Of a DNA stretch of 38,618 nt, positions 7,194 to 16,300 are shown piece after piece. The stretch is taken from contig JABTVA010000003.1 of NCBI GenBank assembly GCA_015075075.1, positions 1 to 38,618 on the forward strand, written 5' to 3'. The stretch's first letter is position 1, and each line of letters opens with the position of its first letter. The position numbers and the translations under genes were made by a program. This stretch comes from Deltaproteobacteria bacterium. GTDB lineage: Bacteria; Desulfobacterota; GWC2-55-46. Below the pieces are notes generated by a model. The model had not been told where the DNA came from and did no database searches. It saw only the letters and a program-made list of their open reading frames with translations.

Positions 7194-9287
7194 ATGAGAG
7201 ACCTTAAGCTCATAATGTCCCTGATAACAGCCCTTTTTACGCTCCTTGCGCTTACTTATGCACAGGCTGCTCAAGCACCGCTCTCCGAGCCCGTCACCCG
7301 CCATTCTCTCAAGGTGTCTATGGATATCGCCTCTGGGACAGTGGAGGGCACGGACCTTATTACACTGGGGCGGGAAGCTCAGGAAGCGCATTTCATACTC
7401 AGGGACGGGACGGAAGTGCTTCGGGCCAGTGCGGAAGATGCCGAGCTTCCGTTCGAGGTTTCTGACATCGGCGGCGGCTTGAATGAGGTGGCCGTGAAAC
7501 TCCCTTCCGGCGCGAAGAGGCTTTCAATAGCGTTCCGGGGGAAGTTCCAGTCCACTGCCGAGGCTTCTCGGCAAATCAAGAAAGGCGTTGCCTATCTCAA
7601 GGACGGCTTTATCGGCGAGGAAGGGGTCTTTCTCCCGTCATTCTCGTACTGGTTCCCGCAGCAGCCCGAGACACTGATGGTCTTCGAGGCCGAGGTCGCC
7701 CTTCCCCCGGGATACAAATCCGTGATGGAAGGCGAGCTCGCCTCAAGCGAAAAAAAAGACGGCGGCACGGTCGAGATATGGAAGGAATGGAAGCCCGTTG
7801 ACGGGATAGACCTGGTGGCCGGCAGGTACTTCGTCGAGAAAGAGGCCCATAACGGCATAGAGATCTACACGTATTTCTTTTCCAGAGACGACGCCCTCTC
7901 CAGGACCTATATCGAAAAGACGAAGGAGCGCCTGGACGCCTTGCAGCAACTCATAGGCCCCTACCCTTTCAAGAAGTTCGCGGTCGTCGAGAATTTCATG
8001 CCCACGGGCTACGGGATGCCTTCATTCACACTCCTCGGCTCCGCGGTCATAAGGCTTCCCTTCATACCCGACACCTCGCTCGGCCATGAGATAGCGCACA
8101 ACTGGTGGGGCAATTCCGTATTCGTCGACCCTTCGGAGGGGAACTGGGTCGAGGCCATAACGACCTATGTGGCCGACTACTCATACGAGAAGGAAAAGGG
8201 GCCTGAAAAGGCAAGGGAGTTCCGCGCAGCCAAGCTCCGCGGCTTCAGGAACTACGCCGTGGGCTCCGGCATAGCTCTCAAGGACTTCATAGACACCTCG
8301 GATTCGGCGTCGAGGGCCGTTGGCTACAACAAGGGCTTCATGGTCTTCAACATGCTTGAAGAGATGCTCGGAAAGGATACGTTCAGGGCCGGGCTCAAAA
8401 GACTCTATTCTGACAACGCCTTCGGGCGCGCGTCCTGGTCAGGCGTGCGCGAGGCCTTTGAGGCCGCATCGGGCAGGGACTTGAAATGGTTTTTCAGCCA
8501 GTGGCTGGAATTGCCGGGCGGGCCGGTCCTTCGGCTTGAAAACGCAAGCTACGCAAAAAAATCCGGCGGCCATGCGGTCACGTTCACGCTCAGGCAGGCC
8601 TCCCCGGCATACGCTCTGGACCTCCCGGTCCTCATAAAAACCGAGGCAGGCGAGGTCTGGAAGACCGTAAGGCTCGAAAGGGAATCTCAAGATTTCACAA
8701 TCGAGGCCGGCTCCAAACCCATGTCAGTTGAAATCGACCCCGGGCTCCATGTCTTCAGGATACTGGACGCGAGCGAGGTCCCGCCGACCTTCGCGGGCCT
8801 CCTTGGAGACAAGGCTTCGAAGATAGCACTCCCGGCAAACGAGAGTATCGCGCGGAAATACCGGGGCGCTGCCACGCTCTTCTCAGCTGATTACGGCCTC
8901 GAAACAATATCCGACGACGAGGCAGGGAAAACAGACTACCTGAAGGACTCTCTCCTTATCCTGGGCGGCCCGGGCGAGAACAGGTTCTACAGGCTTACGG
9001 GCCTGCACTTCTCCCGGAATATCAAGATTAACGACACGACCATCGAGGTCGCCGGAAAGAGCTTTCCGAGGAAGGGGACAACACTTGCCGTTGCCGTAAA
9101 GAACCCGAATGACCCCACGAAGACCATTGTCCTTCTCTTGGGCGAGGACGGCGAAGAAGGCATAAGCGCTGCAGCTCGGAGGGTCCGACACCTGACCGAT
9201 TTCAGCTACCTTGTCTTTACGCCCGACGGCAAGGTTGAGAAAGGCCATTTCGAGGGCGAAAGGGTCCTGAGGCACGTCTTCCGGTAA
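7194..9287 (+). CDS. Exported M1-family (gluzincin) aminopeptidase-like protein
   Basis: The start at 7194 gives a clean signal peptide (MRDLKLIMSLITALFTLLAL, then TYAQAAQA); the longer upstream frame would bury it. The N-terminal beta domain is followed by a metallopeptidase core with HEIAHNWWGN at residues 298-307 (zinc ligands His298 and His302, catalytic Glu299) and the third ligand probably Glu320 in GNWVEAITTY. The spacing HEXXH-X17-E is one shorter than in classical M1 enzymes, and the GAMEN substrate motif is replaced by YGMPSFTLLG. The last 200 residues are a separate domain without a recognised motif. It probably acts on peptides or proteins in the periplasm. Start-site support is weak (CGAGG only). 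Confidence 0.75.
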   Translation: MRDLKLIMSLITALFTLLALTYAQAAQAPLSEPVTRHSLKVSMDIASGTVEGTDLITLGREAQEAHFILRDGTEVLRASAEDAELPFEVSDIGGGLNEVAVKLPSGAKRLSIAFRGKFQSTAEASRQIKKGVAYLKDGFIGEEGVFLPSFSYWFPQQPETLMVFEAEVALPPGYKSVMEGELASSEKKDGGTVEIWKEWKPVDGIDLVAGRYFVEKEAHNGIEIYTYFFSRDDALSRTYIEKTKERLDALQQLIGPYPFKKFAVVENFMPTGYGMPSFTLLGSAVIRLPFIPDTSLGHEIAHNWWGNSVFVDPSEGNWVEAITTYVADYSYEKEKGPEKAREFRAAKLRGFRNYAVGSGIALKDFIDTSDSASRAVGYNKGFMVFNMLEEMLGKDTFRAGLKRLYSDNAFGRASWSGVREAFEAASGRDLKWFFSQWLELPGGPVLRLENASYAKKSGGHAVTFTLRQASPAYALDLPVLIKTEAGEVWKTVRLERESQDFTIEAGSKPMSVEIDPGLHVFRILDASEVPPTFAGLLGDKASKIALPANESIARKYRGAATLFSADYGLETISDDEAGKTDYLKDSLLILGGPGENRFYRLTGLHFSRNIKINDTTIEVAGKSFPRKGTTLAVAVKNPNDPTKTIVLLLGEDGEEGISAAARRVRHLTDFSYLVFTPDGKVEKGHFEGERVLRHVFR

Positions 9288-9335
9288 CCGAGCTTCCACC
9301 CTTCCGTCCTGGAAATGAAAAAGACATAGGGAAGG

Positions 9336-9463
9336 TCTGATTAATTCCGTTTTCCGGTTGTCATTGCGAGGAGAATTAAGCTCCGAAGCAATCTCAAGTT
9401 CCTGATTTCCCAAATAAGATTGCTTCATTTCGCTCGCAATTACGAACACATGAATTAATCAGA
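9336..9463. repeat. Type D inverted-repeat element, copy D1
   Basis: The ends are TCTGATTAATTC and GAATTAATCAGA. Inside, GTCATTGCGAGGAG and GAAGCAATCTC face their near-complements AGATTGCTTC and CTCGCAATTAC, giving a long imperfect hairpin. It is non-coding. Other copies are at 31647 and at the right window edge. Confidence 0.8.
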
Positions 9464-9557
9464 TGTTCATAGGTTAGAGAAATACCCCCGCGCCCCTTTA
9501 TCAAGGGGGCCCTCTGCAGCTCGATTTTCACCTCCGACGAACCCAAAGGAGGTAAGT

Positions 9558-10466
9558 ATGTTGAAGCCGTTCCCCCTCGCACATGTCATCGCACTCACCA
9601 TCGCGCTCTTCTCAGCCCCGTCAATCATAGCAGCAGGACCGGATACTAACGGGCAGGCGGCGGAGATAAGCGCAATCGAGTTGAAATTGGAAAGGAGCCT
9701 CGTCCTCATGAAGGGGGCGAGAAGGATTGTCGATGAAAGCGGCTCGCCCGAGGCTACGGCCCAAATGGACGAGGCCGAGGCCTCTTTAAAAGAGGCTTCC
9801 GAGCTACTCGATGCGGGCGACTACGATTCGGCCCGGAAGGCGGCCTTTGACTCCATCCAGGCGGCGGTAAACGCGATAGTCGCCTCAAAGGGGCCTGGCG
9901 CAGGCGCGCTCCGTAATACGGCCCTGGAAGAAAAGGCAAACAAGAGGGCCGCAAGGGACGAGGACCAGTTGGAAGCAAGGCTCCATAAGCTCGCCTCAGA
10001 GGTCGAGACCTTCCTGAAGGTGGCTGAAAGGCTCTCGGGCCGCACGGACGCCAACGAAAGCACGGACGAGGCAAGAAAGCTCTACGACTCGTCGCTTGAA
10101 AGGGCGGCTGAGGGCGACCGTGACGGTGCGCTTGTTGATATGAAAGCGGCTTACAGGCTCGCCACCGCCGGGGTAAGGGAGCTTAAACGCTCGCGCGGCG
10201 AGGTCATAACGTTCCCGCCGCCCTCCCCCTCGGACCCGAACGAGGCCCTCGCATACGAGCTGAGGAAGAATGACACATACGCCTTCTTTTCATCGAACCT
10301 GTTAGATGAGGGTGAAGGCGCACAGGTTGGCAAGCTCAAGGCGGCTTCTGCGGCCCGGGAGGATGCCATGAAGTCGATGCGCTCGGGAAATACGAAAGAG
10401 GCCCTGGAGCGCATCCGCGCCTCGACCGAGCTGTATATAAACGCTATCAAGGCAGCCGGCAGGTAA
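9558..10466 (+). CDS. Exported helical protein of unknown function (302 aa)
   Basis: A signal peptide (MLKPFPLAHVIALTIALFSA, cleaved near IIAAGP) is followed by an almost entirely alpha-helical, Ala/Glu/Lys/Arg-rich chain. Repeated helical hairpins of the form 'AEASLKEASELLDAGDYDSARKAA', 'KLYDSSLERAAEGDRDGALV' and 'AMKSMRSGNTKEALERI' resemble degenerate TPR-like units. I do not recognise a family. It is predicted to be periplasmic. The ribosome site AAGGAGG is excellent. It follows the M1-like gene after repeat D1 and precedes the tRNA gene. Confidence 0.7.
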   Translation: MLKPFPLAHVIALTIALFSAPSIIAAGPDTNGQAAEISAIELKLERSLVLMKGARRIVDESGSPEATAQMDEAEASLKEASELLDAGDYDSARKAAFDSIQAAVNAIVASKGPGAGALRNTALEEKANKRAARDEDQLEARLHKLASEVETFLKVAERLSGRTDANESTDEARKLYDSSLERAAEGDRDGALVDMKAAYRLATAGVRELKRSRGEVITFPPPSPSDPNEALAYELRKNDTYAFFSSNLLDEGEGAQVGKLKAASAAREDAMKSMRSGNTKEALERIRASTELYINAIKAAGR

Positions 10467-10481
10467 CCTGCTAAAAACCCG

Positions 10482-10509
10482 TTGACAACCGGAGCCACTA
10501 TATTATATC
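10482..10509 (+). promoter_or_regulatory. Promoter of the tRNA-Glu gene
   Basis: TTGACA (10482-10487) is followed by an AT-rich -10 region (TATATC at 10504-10509, spacer 16), about 23 nt before the tRNA. Confidence 0.6.
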
Positions 10510-10531
10510 TTTTTAAGGATAAAGTTTGCTT

Positions 10532-10607
10532 GGTCCTATCGTCTAGAGGCCTAGGACGTGGCCCTCTCAAGGCTAAAACCGGGGTTCGAATCCCCGTAGG
10601 ACCGCCA
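10532..10607 (+). tRNA. tRNA-Glu (anticodon CTC)
   Basis: The acceptor arms GGTCCTA (10532-10538) and TAGGACC (10597-10603) pair perfectly, with discriminator G and an encoded CCA end. The anticodon loop is CTCTCAA, giving anticodon CTC, on a 5-bp stem. The T-arm GGGGTTCGAATCCCC is canonical. The D-arm contains CTAGAGGCCTAG. Confidence 0.95.
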
Positions 10608-10615
10608 AGAAAATC

Positions 10616-10645
10616 AAGGGGTTACGCTATGCGTAGCCCCTTTTT
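10616..10645 (+). terminator. Terminator of the tRNA-Glu transcript
   Basis: A 10-bp stem GGGGTTACGC / GCGTAGCCCC (one T-G pair, 3-nt loop) is followed by TTTTT. Confidence 0.85.
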
Positions 10646-10675
10646 CCATTCCGAACGCTGTAAGTCGGCACCCCC

Positions 10676-12648
10676 CTACGCCGGGTTCAGTATCTTCCTT
10701 ATGGCGTCCATGTGCTCCCGTATCCTCTCGGCAGGGACATAGGCCTTTTTCGTGACAAAAGCCGCGTCTATCTCTGAAATGAAGCGCGAGGGGAGCTGAA
10801 GGGCCGTCTTCTTGCCGCTCGTGCGGTGCTTGGCCGAGGTGAGGAAAAGGAGCCTCCTTGCGCGGGTCATGCCCACGTAGCAGAGCCTCCGTTCCTCCTC
10901 TTCGGTCTCCTCGTCGATGCTCCTCTTATGCGGGAAAAGCCCCTCCTCCATGCCCGCCATGAAGACGACCGGGAACTCGAGCCCCTTTGCCGAGTGGATG
11001 GTCATCAGGGTGACCCTGTTGTGCTTGTCCTCGACCTGGTCCGCGTCGCTCATGAGGGAGACGAGATTAAGATAGTCGGCCAGATTCGCCTTCGGGTGGG
11101 CCTCGACGTATTTCTTGACGGACGCGACGAGCCCCTGAAGGTTCTTTACTCGCACGTCAGCATCTTCAGTCCGTTTCCTTGCCCAGAAGTCCTCGTAGCC
11201 GGTTATGTCGAGCACACGCGAGACGAAATCATGTAGAGCCATTCCCGCCATCTCCTCGCGGAGCATCTCGAAGGTGCCGATGAAGTCGCTCGCGTCCTGG
11301 TTAAGCGCGCCTTCTTTCCTCGCCCTCCTGAAGGCCTCGTAAAGGGACGTTTCCTGGGCGTCGCTTATCCTGTGCACCCGCTCAAGCGTTGCCTTTCCGA
11401 TGCCCCTCGGCGGCACGTTCACGATCCGGAGGAAGTTAAGGGAGTCGTCGGGGTTCTGTACGGCCTTAAGATACGCAAGGCTGTCCTTTATCTCCCGCCT
11501 GTCGAAAAACCGGAAACCTCCGATTATGGTGTAGGGCAAGCCCTCCTCGAAGAAAAGCTCCTCAAAGGGCCTCGACTGCGTGTTGGTCCTGTAGAGTATC
11601 GTAAAGTCCTTGAACTTCATCGAAGGGTCGGCGGCCCTGAGCCTCTGTATCTCCTTTACGACAAAACGGGCCTCTTCGTCCTCGTTCAGGCATTCCTCGT
11701 AGGTGACGGGCTCTCCCTGCCCGTTCCCTGTCCAGAGGCTCTTTTCTATCCTGTCCTCGTTGTTCATTATGACTGAATTGGCGGCCCCGAGGATGTTACT
11801 CGTGGAGCGGTAGTTCTGCTCGAGCTTGATGACGGTTGCATCTTTATAGTCTTCCTGGAACCTGAGGATGTTATCTATCGACGCCCCCCTCCATCCGTAT
11901 ATCGACTGGTCCGGGTCGCCGACCGCGCAGAGGTCCGCCTGCCCGGAGGCAAGGAGCCTCGTCATGGTGTACTGAGACCTGTTGGTGTCCTGGTACTCGT
12001 CAATGAGTATGGAAGAGAACCTCTCCCGGTATTTCCCCGAGCGCCGCCTCGGACCGTATTCAGTAGCTCTATGGGCTTCATTATGAGGTCGCCGAAGTCG
12101 ACCGCGTTCATGGCCGAGAAGCTTTCTCTGGTAGGCCCAGTATGTATCGAGACCACGGCATCCTCAGGTCGATTCCCCACCTTGCGTACTCGTCGGGCGA
12201 AGGCGGTTGTTCTTTGCGAGGTTTATCTCAGGAGGACGGTCTTGTGCGGCAGGTCCTTGTTGTTCATCGAGGCTCCGGACGCTGACGCGTAATTCACCAC
12301 AAGAAGAGCTGCTCCTCCTCGTCGTATGGTCAGGTTGGACGAGGCGTAATTACTCGCCTCTCCCTTATTATCCGGAGGACTATGGGTGTGGAAAGGTGCG
12401 ACATATCTTCTCAGCCCTCTCCCCGATGGTACTTCAAGCCGTTCCTTAATCTCCTGGGCAGCCTTGTTCGTGAACGTTACCGCCAGGATGCTCTCGGGCC
12501 TGGCCTTCCTGTCAATTATGAGATGGGCTATCCTTGAGGTAAGGACCTTCGTCTTCCCGCTTCCGGCGCCCGCAAGTACAAGGAGAGGGCCTTTCCCGTA
12601 TGTCGCCGCCCTGAGCTGCAGGGGGTTAAGGGATTTAAGATAACTCAT
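10676..12648 (-). CDS. UvrD/PcrA/Rep-family DNA helicase, frameshifted
   Basis: The N-terminal segment (from 12648) has [15 protein letters not shown], the Walker [10 protein letters not shown], motif Ia [12 protein letters not shown]. The frame is then lost between about 12430 and 11965, where fragments such as [16 protein letters not shown]-like and [15 protein letters not shown] still show the family in order. The long intact remainder (11965-10676) holds [43 protein letters not shown] and VGMTRARR, the SF1A motifs III-VI. Total length equals a normal Rep/PcrA of about 650 residues, so nothing is deleted; several single-base indels are. The enzyme unwinds DNA in repair and fork restart. 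Either recent inactivation or sequence error. Confidence 0.85.
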
Positions 12649-12698
12649 TTCGACCTTTCGTGAAGCATTGATTGTCTCTTTGGTGTCAAAATGCCACG

Positions 12699-12820
12699 CA
12701 GCTTGCTGCCAGTATTGGCTCTCCCCCGCCAGGCCGGGAGGGGTGTAGAGATTTCACCCTCCCCTCTTATCCCCTCCCGTCAAGGGAGGGGATGTTTTAT
12801 AGACCCAGCAGCTTGCTGCG
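12699..12820. repeat. GC-rich hairpin repeat flanked by GCAGCTTGCTGC
   Basis: Two copies of GCAGCTTGCTGC (12699-12710 and 12808-12819) bracket a segment with ATCCCCTCCC / GGGAGGGGAT (12769-12793, 5-nt loop), followed by GTTTT. The hairpin could act as a rightward terminator, but no rightward gene ends here. It resembles dispersed 'CCCCTCCC..GGGAGGGG' repeats common in related genomes. Confidence 0.55.
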
Positions 12821-12837
12821 GAGAGGTTCATTTCGTC

Positions 12838-14742
12838 TTATGACCGGGCGCGCCCTGACGCGGCAACGCTACGCGCCTCAAGCTCCTCCCATCTCGAATA
12901 GAGGGCCTTCAGCTCCGCCTCCATCTCCACGGCCCTCGCCCCTGCCCCGGCTGCATTCTGCCCTTCCTGCCTGTAGAAATCGGGGTCTGCCATTCTGGCG
13001 TATAAGGCATTCTGCTCGGCTTCGAGCGCCTCTATCCTGCCGGGCAGCTCCTTAAGCTCCCGCTCCTCCTTGAAGCTGAGCTTCAGGGGCTTGTCTTTTT
13101 TCGGCTTCTCCTGCCTTTCTTTCCTCTCCGCCTTTTCGGGAAGGGCCTCCGGCCTCTGGCTGAGCCAGTCGTCATACCCTCCGACGTATTCGGTAAGGCC
13201 GTTCTTCTCGAATACGATCGTGCTCGTGACCGTGTTATTGAGAAAAGCCCTGTCGTGGCTTACGAGGAGCACCGTCCCGGCGTACTCGACGACGATGTCT
13301 TCGAGAAGATCGAGGGTTTCAATGTCCAGATCGTTCGTCGGCTCGTCCATGACGAGGAGGTTGGAGGGCCTTGAAAAGAGCTTGGCGAGCATGAGCCTGT
13401 TCCTCTCGCCGCCCGAGAGCGCCTTCACAGGGGTCCTCGACCTCTCGGGCGAGAAAAGGAAATCCTGGAGGTAGCCGATAACGTGCCGGGGCTTGCCGTC
13501 AACCGTTATCGTTTCATTCCCTTCGCCGACGTTGTCCTGGACCGTCTTCTCCTCGACGAGCGCGGCCCTGTGCTGGTCGAAATAGGAGACCTCGATGCGG
13601 CTCCCCAGCCGCACGGCGCCGGAAGCGGGCTTTAGCTTTCCCAGGAGAAGGTTTATGAGTGTGGTCTTCCCTGAGCCGTTCGGGCCTATGATGCCGACCT
13701 TGTCTCCCCTCATTATTACCGTAGAGAAGCCTTCAATGGCCGGGCCCTTTCCGTTCCCGTACGAGAAGCTTACGTCCTTTGCCTCTATAACGAGCCTGCC
13801 TGAAAGCTCCGCCGCTTCCGACCGTATCCTTGCGCTCCCTTCGAGGTCGCGCCGCTCCATGCGGCGCGACCTCATCTCCATAAGGGCCCTCACCCTGCCC
13901 TCGTTCCTGGTCCTCCGCGCCTTTATGCCCTGGCGCACCCAGGCCTCTTCCTCGGAAAGTTTTTTGTCAAAAAGGGCGTTCTCCCGGGCCTCGGCGTTAA
14001 GGAGGGATTCCTTCCGCTCAAGGTATTCCCCGTAGCCGCATTGCCAGTTGATGAGCCGCCCCCTGTCGAGCTCTATTATCCTCGTAGCCGCCTTCTGCAT
14101 CAGCATCCTGTCATGGGTGACGAAGAGGAGGGTGCCCCTGTAGCCGAGGATGAAGTCCTCGATCCAGCCTATGGACTCCATGTCGAGGTGGTTTGTCGGC
14201 TCGTCGAGGAGTAGGATATCGGGCTCTGAAACGAGCGCCCTCCCGAGGAGGGCCCTTCTCTTGTAACCTCCTGAAAGCTCGGAGAACTCGGCCTTGTCCG
14301 GGAGCTTTAGCCTGGAGACGACCGTCTCCACCATCTGGGCGGCCTGCCAGGAGCCCTTTGCCTCCAGCTCATGGTGGACCCTCTCAAGCTCGGCCATTGC
14401 CCTTTCCCCTCCGTTGTCGAGGGCGGAAAGGGCGGAATGGTACTCGGCCAGAAGCCCGTGTATGTCGCCGAGCCCGCCGGTTATTACGTCGAAGACGCTC
14501 CCTCGGAGGTCCTTCGGGACCTCCTGGGAAAGGATGGCCGTCTTAAGCCCCGGAGAGCGGGCTACCTCGCCCCCGTCCGGATTGAGCTCGCCGCTTAAGA
14601 GGCGCATGAGGGTCGTCTTTCCGGCCCCGTTACGCCCTACAAGGCAGATGCGCTCGCCTCTCTCGATCTGCAGGTCTACCCCGTCGAGGAGCATGGGGTT
14701 TCCAAACCCCAATTTTATTTTCTTCAGGTTTATTAAAGCCAT
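12838..14742 (-). CDS. uup: ABC-F ATPase Uup
   Basis: Two ABC ATPase modules lie in one 634-residue soluble chain with no membrane segments. Module 1 has GRNGAGKTT near residue 36, LSGGYKRRALLGRAL and LLLDEPTNHLDMES. Module 2 has GPNGSGKTT, LSGGERNRLMLAKLF and LVMDEPTNDLDIET. The inter-module linker is followed later by a Lys/Glu-rich coiled-coil C-terminal tail (about 535-630), typical of Uup. Uup acts on ribosomes and/or DNA branched structures (it suppresses precise transposon excision in E. coli). Gene length is normal and intact. It precedes the helicase gene on the same strand with a repeat element between them. Confidence 0.9.
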   Translation of the reverse strand: MALINLKKIKLGFGNPMLLDGVDLQIERGERICLVGRNGAGKTTLMRLLSGELNPDGGEVARSPGLKTAILSQEVPKDLRGSVFDVITGGLGDIHGLLAEYHSALSALDNGGERAMAELERVHHELEAKGSWQAAQMVETVVSRLKLPDKAEFSELSGGYKRRALLGRALVSEPDILLLDEPTNHLDMESIGWIEDFILGYRGTLLFVTHDRMLMQKAATRIIELDRGRLINWQCGYGEYLERKESLLNAEARENALFDKKLSEEEAWVRQGIKARRTRNEGRVRALMEMRSRRMERRDLEGSARIRSEAAELSGRLVIEAKDVSFSYGNGKGPAIEGFSTVIMRGDKVGIIGPNGSGKTTLINLLLGKLKPASGAVRLGSRIEVSYFDQHRAALVEEKTVQDNVGEGNETITVDGKPRHVIGYLQDFLFSPERSRTPVKALSGGERNRLMLAKLFSRPSNLLVMDEPTNDLDIETLDLLEDIVVEYAGTVLLVSHDRAFLNNTVTSTIVFEKNGLTEYVGGYDDWLSQRPEALPEKAERKERQEKPKKDKPLKLSFKEERELKELPGRIEALEAEQNALYARMADPDFYRQEGQNAAGAGARAVEMEAELKALYSRWEELEARSVAASGRARS

Positions 14743-15291
14743 TTACATTCCTCTGAGCGACCCGGAGCACTAAACGCTCCTAAAAAAACTTTTTTAGGGA
14801 ACTTTCTGCGATGTAGAAACGTTTATGATTAAACCGGGTTGCGAACCGAGGCGGTTTTTGAATCGCTGTGGCATAATCGACCACTCAGGCTGGCAATCTC
14901 AGTTGACCCTTCAAAGACTTTTAGCATTGAGAAACCCAGAATATTTCAGGGGTTTTCTCAAAAAGGACCGGGGCGTTTCCGGAGAGACTGTCTGGGTCCA
15001 ATGGATGCGGATGTACTGCCGGGCCTATAAGTCCCTGCTGAGCCCTTTGTGCATCCAACGGTTCTTTTCAGCAGGGCTCTTTATACTAAACTCAGCTCAA
15101 ATCAAAGACAAGCCCAATTACATGGACAGGACTAAAAATCACCCTGAGGAATTCCAACCGGACCTGACCTGAAAAATGTCTGGATCAATTGTAAGTTAAA
15201 GCTATACGGAACCAGCATATCCAAAAAATCTAATTGTAATCCGGACAATTTTATTGTATTAAAAGATGAGGCTTTTTTGAAGCAACCTGTT
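14743..15291. other. Gene-free stretch between uup and padR
   Basis: No convincing gene was found; open frames on the plus strand have no coding character. Features seen are an A/T palindrome CCTAAAAAAACTTTTTTAGG at about 14779-14798, and a hairpin CCCTGCTGA (15033-15041) / TCAGCAGGG (15068-15076) followed by CTCTTTATA, which could be a weak rightward terminator. The start of padR is AT-rich. Confidence 0.3.
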
Positions 15292-15654
15292 ATGAAAAAA
15301 AGGATCATGAAAAATAAAGCCGTTAAGGCCCCGAGAGCTTCTAAAGATAATAACCATGGCATACTCAGGGATTTTTTCCTCGGCTTCATAAAGATACACA
15401 CACTTCACCACGCCATGAAGGAAGACGTATACGGTCTTTGGCTTATAGAGGAGCTCAACGAACACGGATATGACCTTAGCCCGGGAACGCTGTACCCTAT
15501 CCTGCATAAGCTCGAAGAAGATGGGCTACTCACGTCGTATTCGGAAGTAGTCGAGGGGAAGGTCAGGAAATATTACCAGACTACCCCGAAAGGGGCCCAC
15601 GCGCTTGAAAGGCTCAGGGAAAAAATAATCGAGCTTGTAAAAGAGGTTGTCTGA
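15292..15654 (+). CDS. PadR-family transcriptional regulator
   Basis: The winged-helix PadR pattern is clear: ILRDFFLGFIKIHTLHHAMK, YGLWLIEELNEHGYDLSPG, TLYPILHKLEEDGLL and the wing 'VRKYYQTTPKGAHALE', ending with a short C-terminal dimerisation helix (the short, one-helix subtype). The Lys/Arg-rich first 20 residues are unusual. The start is uncertain: ATG at 15292 or 15307, or TTG at 15277, none with a convincing ribosome site. A perfect 11-bp inverted repeat at 15927-15953, overlapping a promoter that points at the cytochrome gene, is a natural candidate operator; that link is inference. Confidence 0.8.
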   Translation: MKKRIMKNKAVKAPRASKDNNHGILRDFFLGFIKIHTLHHAMKEDVYGLWLIEELNEHGYDLSPGTLYPILHKLEEDGLLTSYSEVVEGKVRKYYQTTPKGAHALERLREKIIELVKEVV

Positions 15655-16300
15655 AGGAAGCGCCCTTTTCCGTCAACCCCCGATTCTCATTACAGAAAAC
15701 GAGATGAACCGGCTGTTTCTAATCTGAGAAGTCGAATCAAAGCCGCCCTCCAGTAGAAATCCCCCCATTTCCAACTTTAGTTGGAAGCATTTCCACCCTA
15801 CGCCGGATTCACAATCCGAGCCATCCGTGTTAAAAAATACTTAATCTCGCGTTAAGCAGCTCTTAATCAAAAAAATGTGCCCGTCCAGACAGAGCACATT
15901 CCACTTGACCGCGAGTCTTTTTTAATTTACGATATCGGTAAACGATATCGTAAGGTATTATCGAATACTGTAAGCGTACCTCTCGTTCCAATGGGCACTA
16001 TGCTGACGCAGGCATCGACGGCCCTGGAGGAACAGTATCAGGCCGAGAGAACGCTTCCCGCCAAACCCCGGTCCTGGCTGATGGCGGCCCGGACGGCACT
16101 CTCAAATGCCGTCAGTACCGGAAAAGCACCTCTGGCAAGCAGAGTTAGCGCTTGCAAAGTCCACGCTGAAGGCGGCGCCGGGCATTGTCGAGCAAACATA
16201 CTTTCGCGCCAGGATTTCTTCAATGACCCTGCGGGCCGTACTTCCTGCTTACAATCCCTGGCCGAGATAAAAATCATCAATGAAATGAAAGGAACGCAAA
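15655..16300 (+). other. Intergenic region and long leader of the five-heme cytochrome gene
   Basis: It contains the promoter/operator at 15905-15953 and then about 360 nt of leader. Hairpins seen: TTCCAACTTTAGTTGGAA near 15770, ATGTGC..GCACAT at about 15873-15898 (with an A-run before it, so terminator-like on the minus strand), and GACGGCA..TGCCGTC near 16095 enclosed by CCGGT..ACCGG. An open frame across the leader overlaps the cytochrome start and lacks coding character. No known riboswitch pattern was recognised. Confidence 0.4.
15905..15953 (+). promoter_or_regulatory. Promoter overlapped by a perfect inverted-repeat operator
   Basis: TTGACC (15905-15910), 17-base spacer and TACGAT (15928-15933) form a promoter. 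TTACGATATCG (15927-15937) and CGATATCGTAA (15943-15953) form a perfect 11-bp inverted repeat with a 5-bp spacer, covering the -10 box and start point. Each arm itself contains the palindrome CGATATCG. Repression by a dimeric or tetrameric regulator, for example the adjacent PadR, is likely. Confidence 0.6.

Noticed and set aside
14825..15172. 115-codon open frame before padR
   Set aside because: No ribosome site, no recognisable fold, and it runs through a hairpin-containing non-coding stretch.
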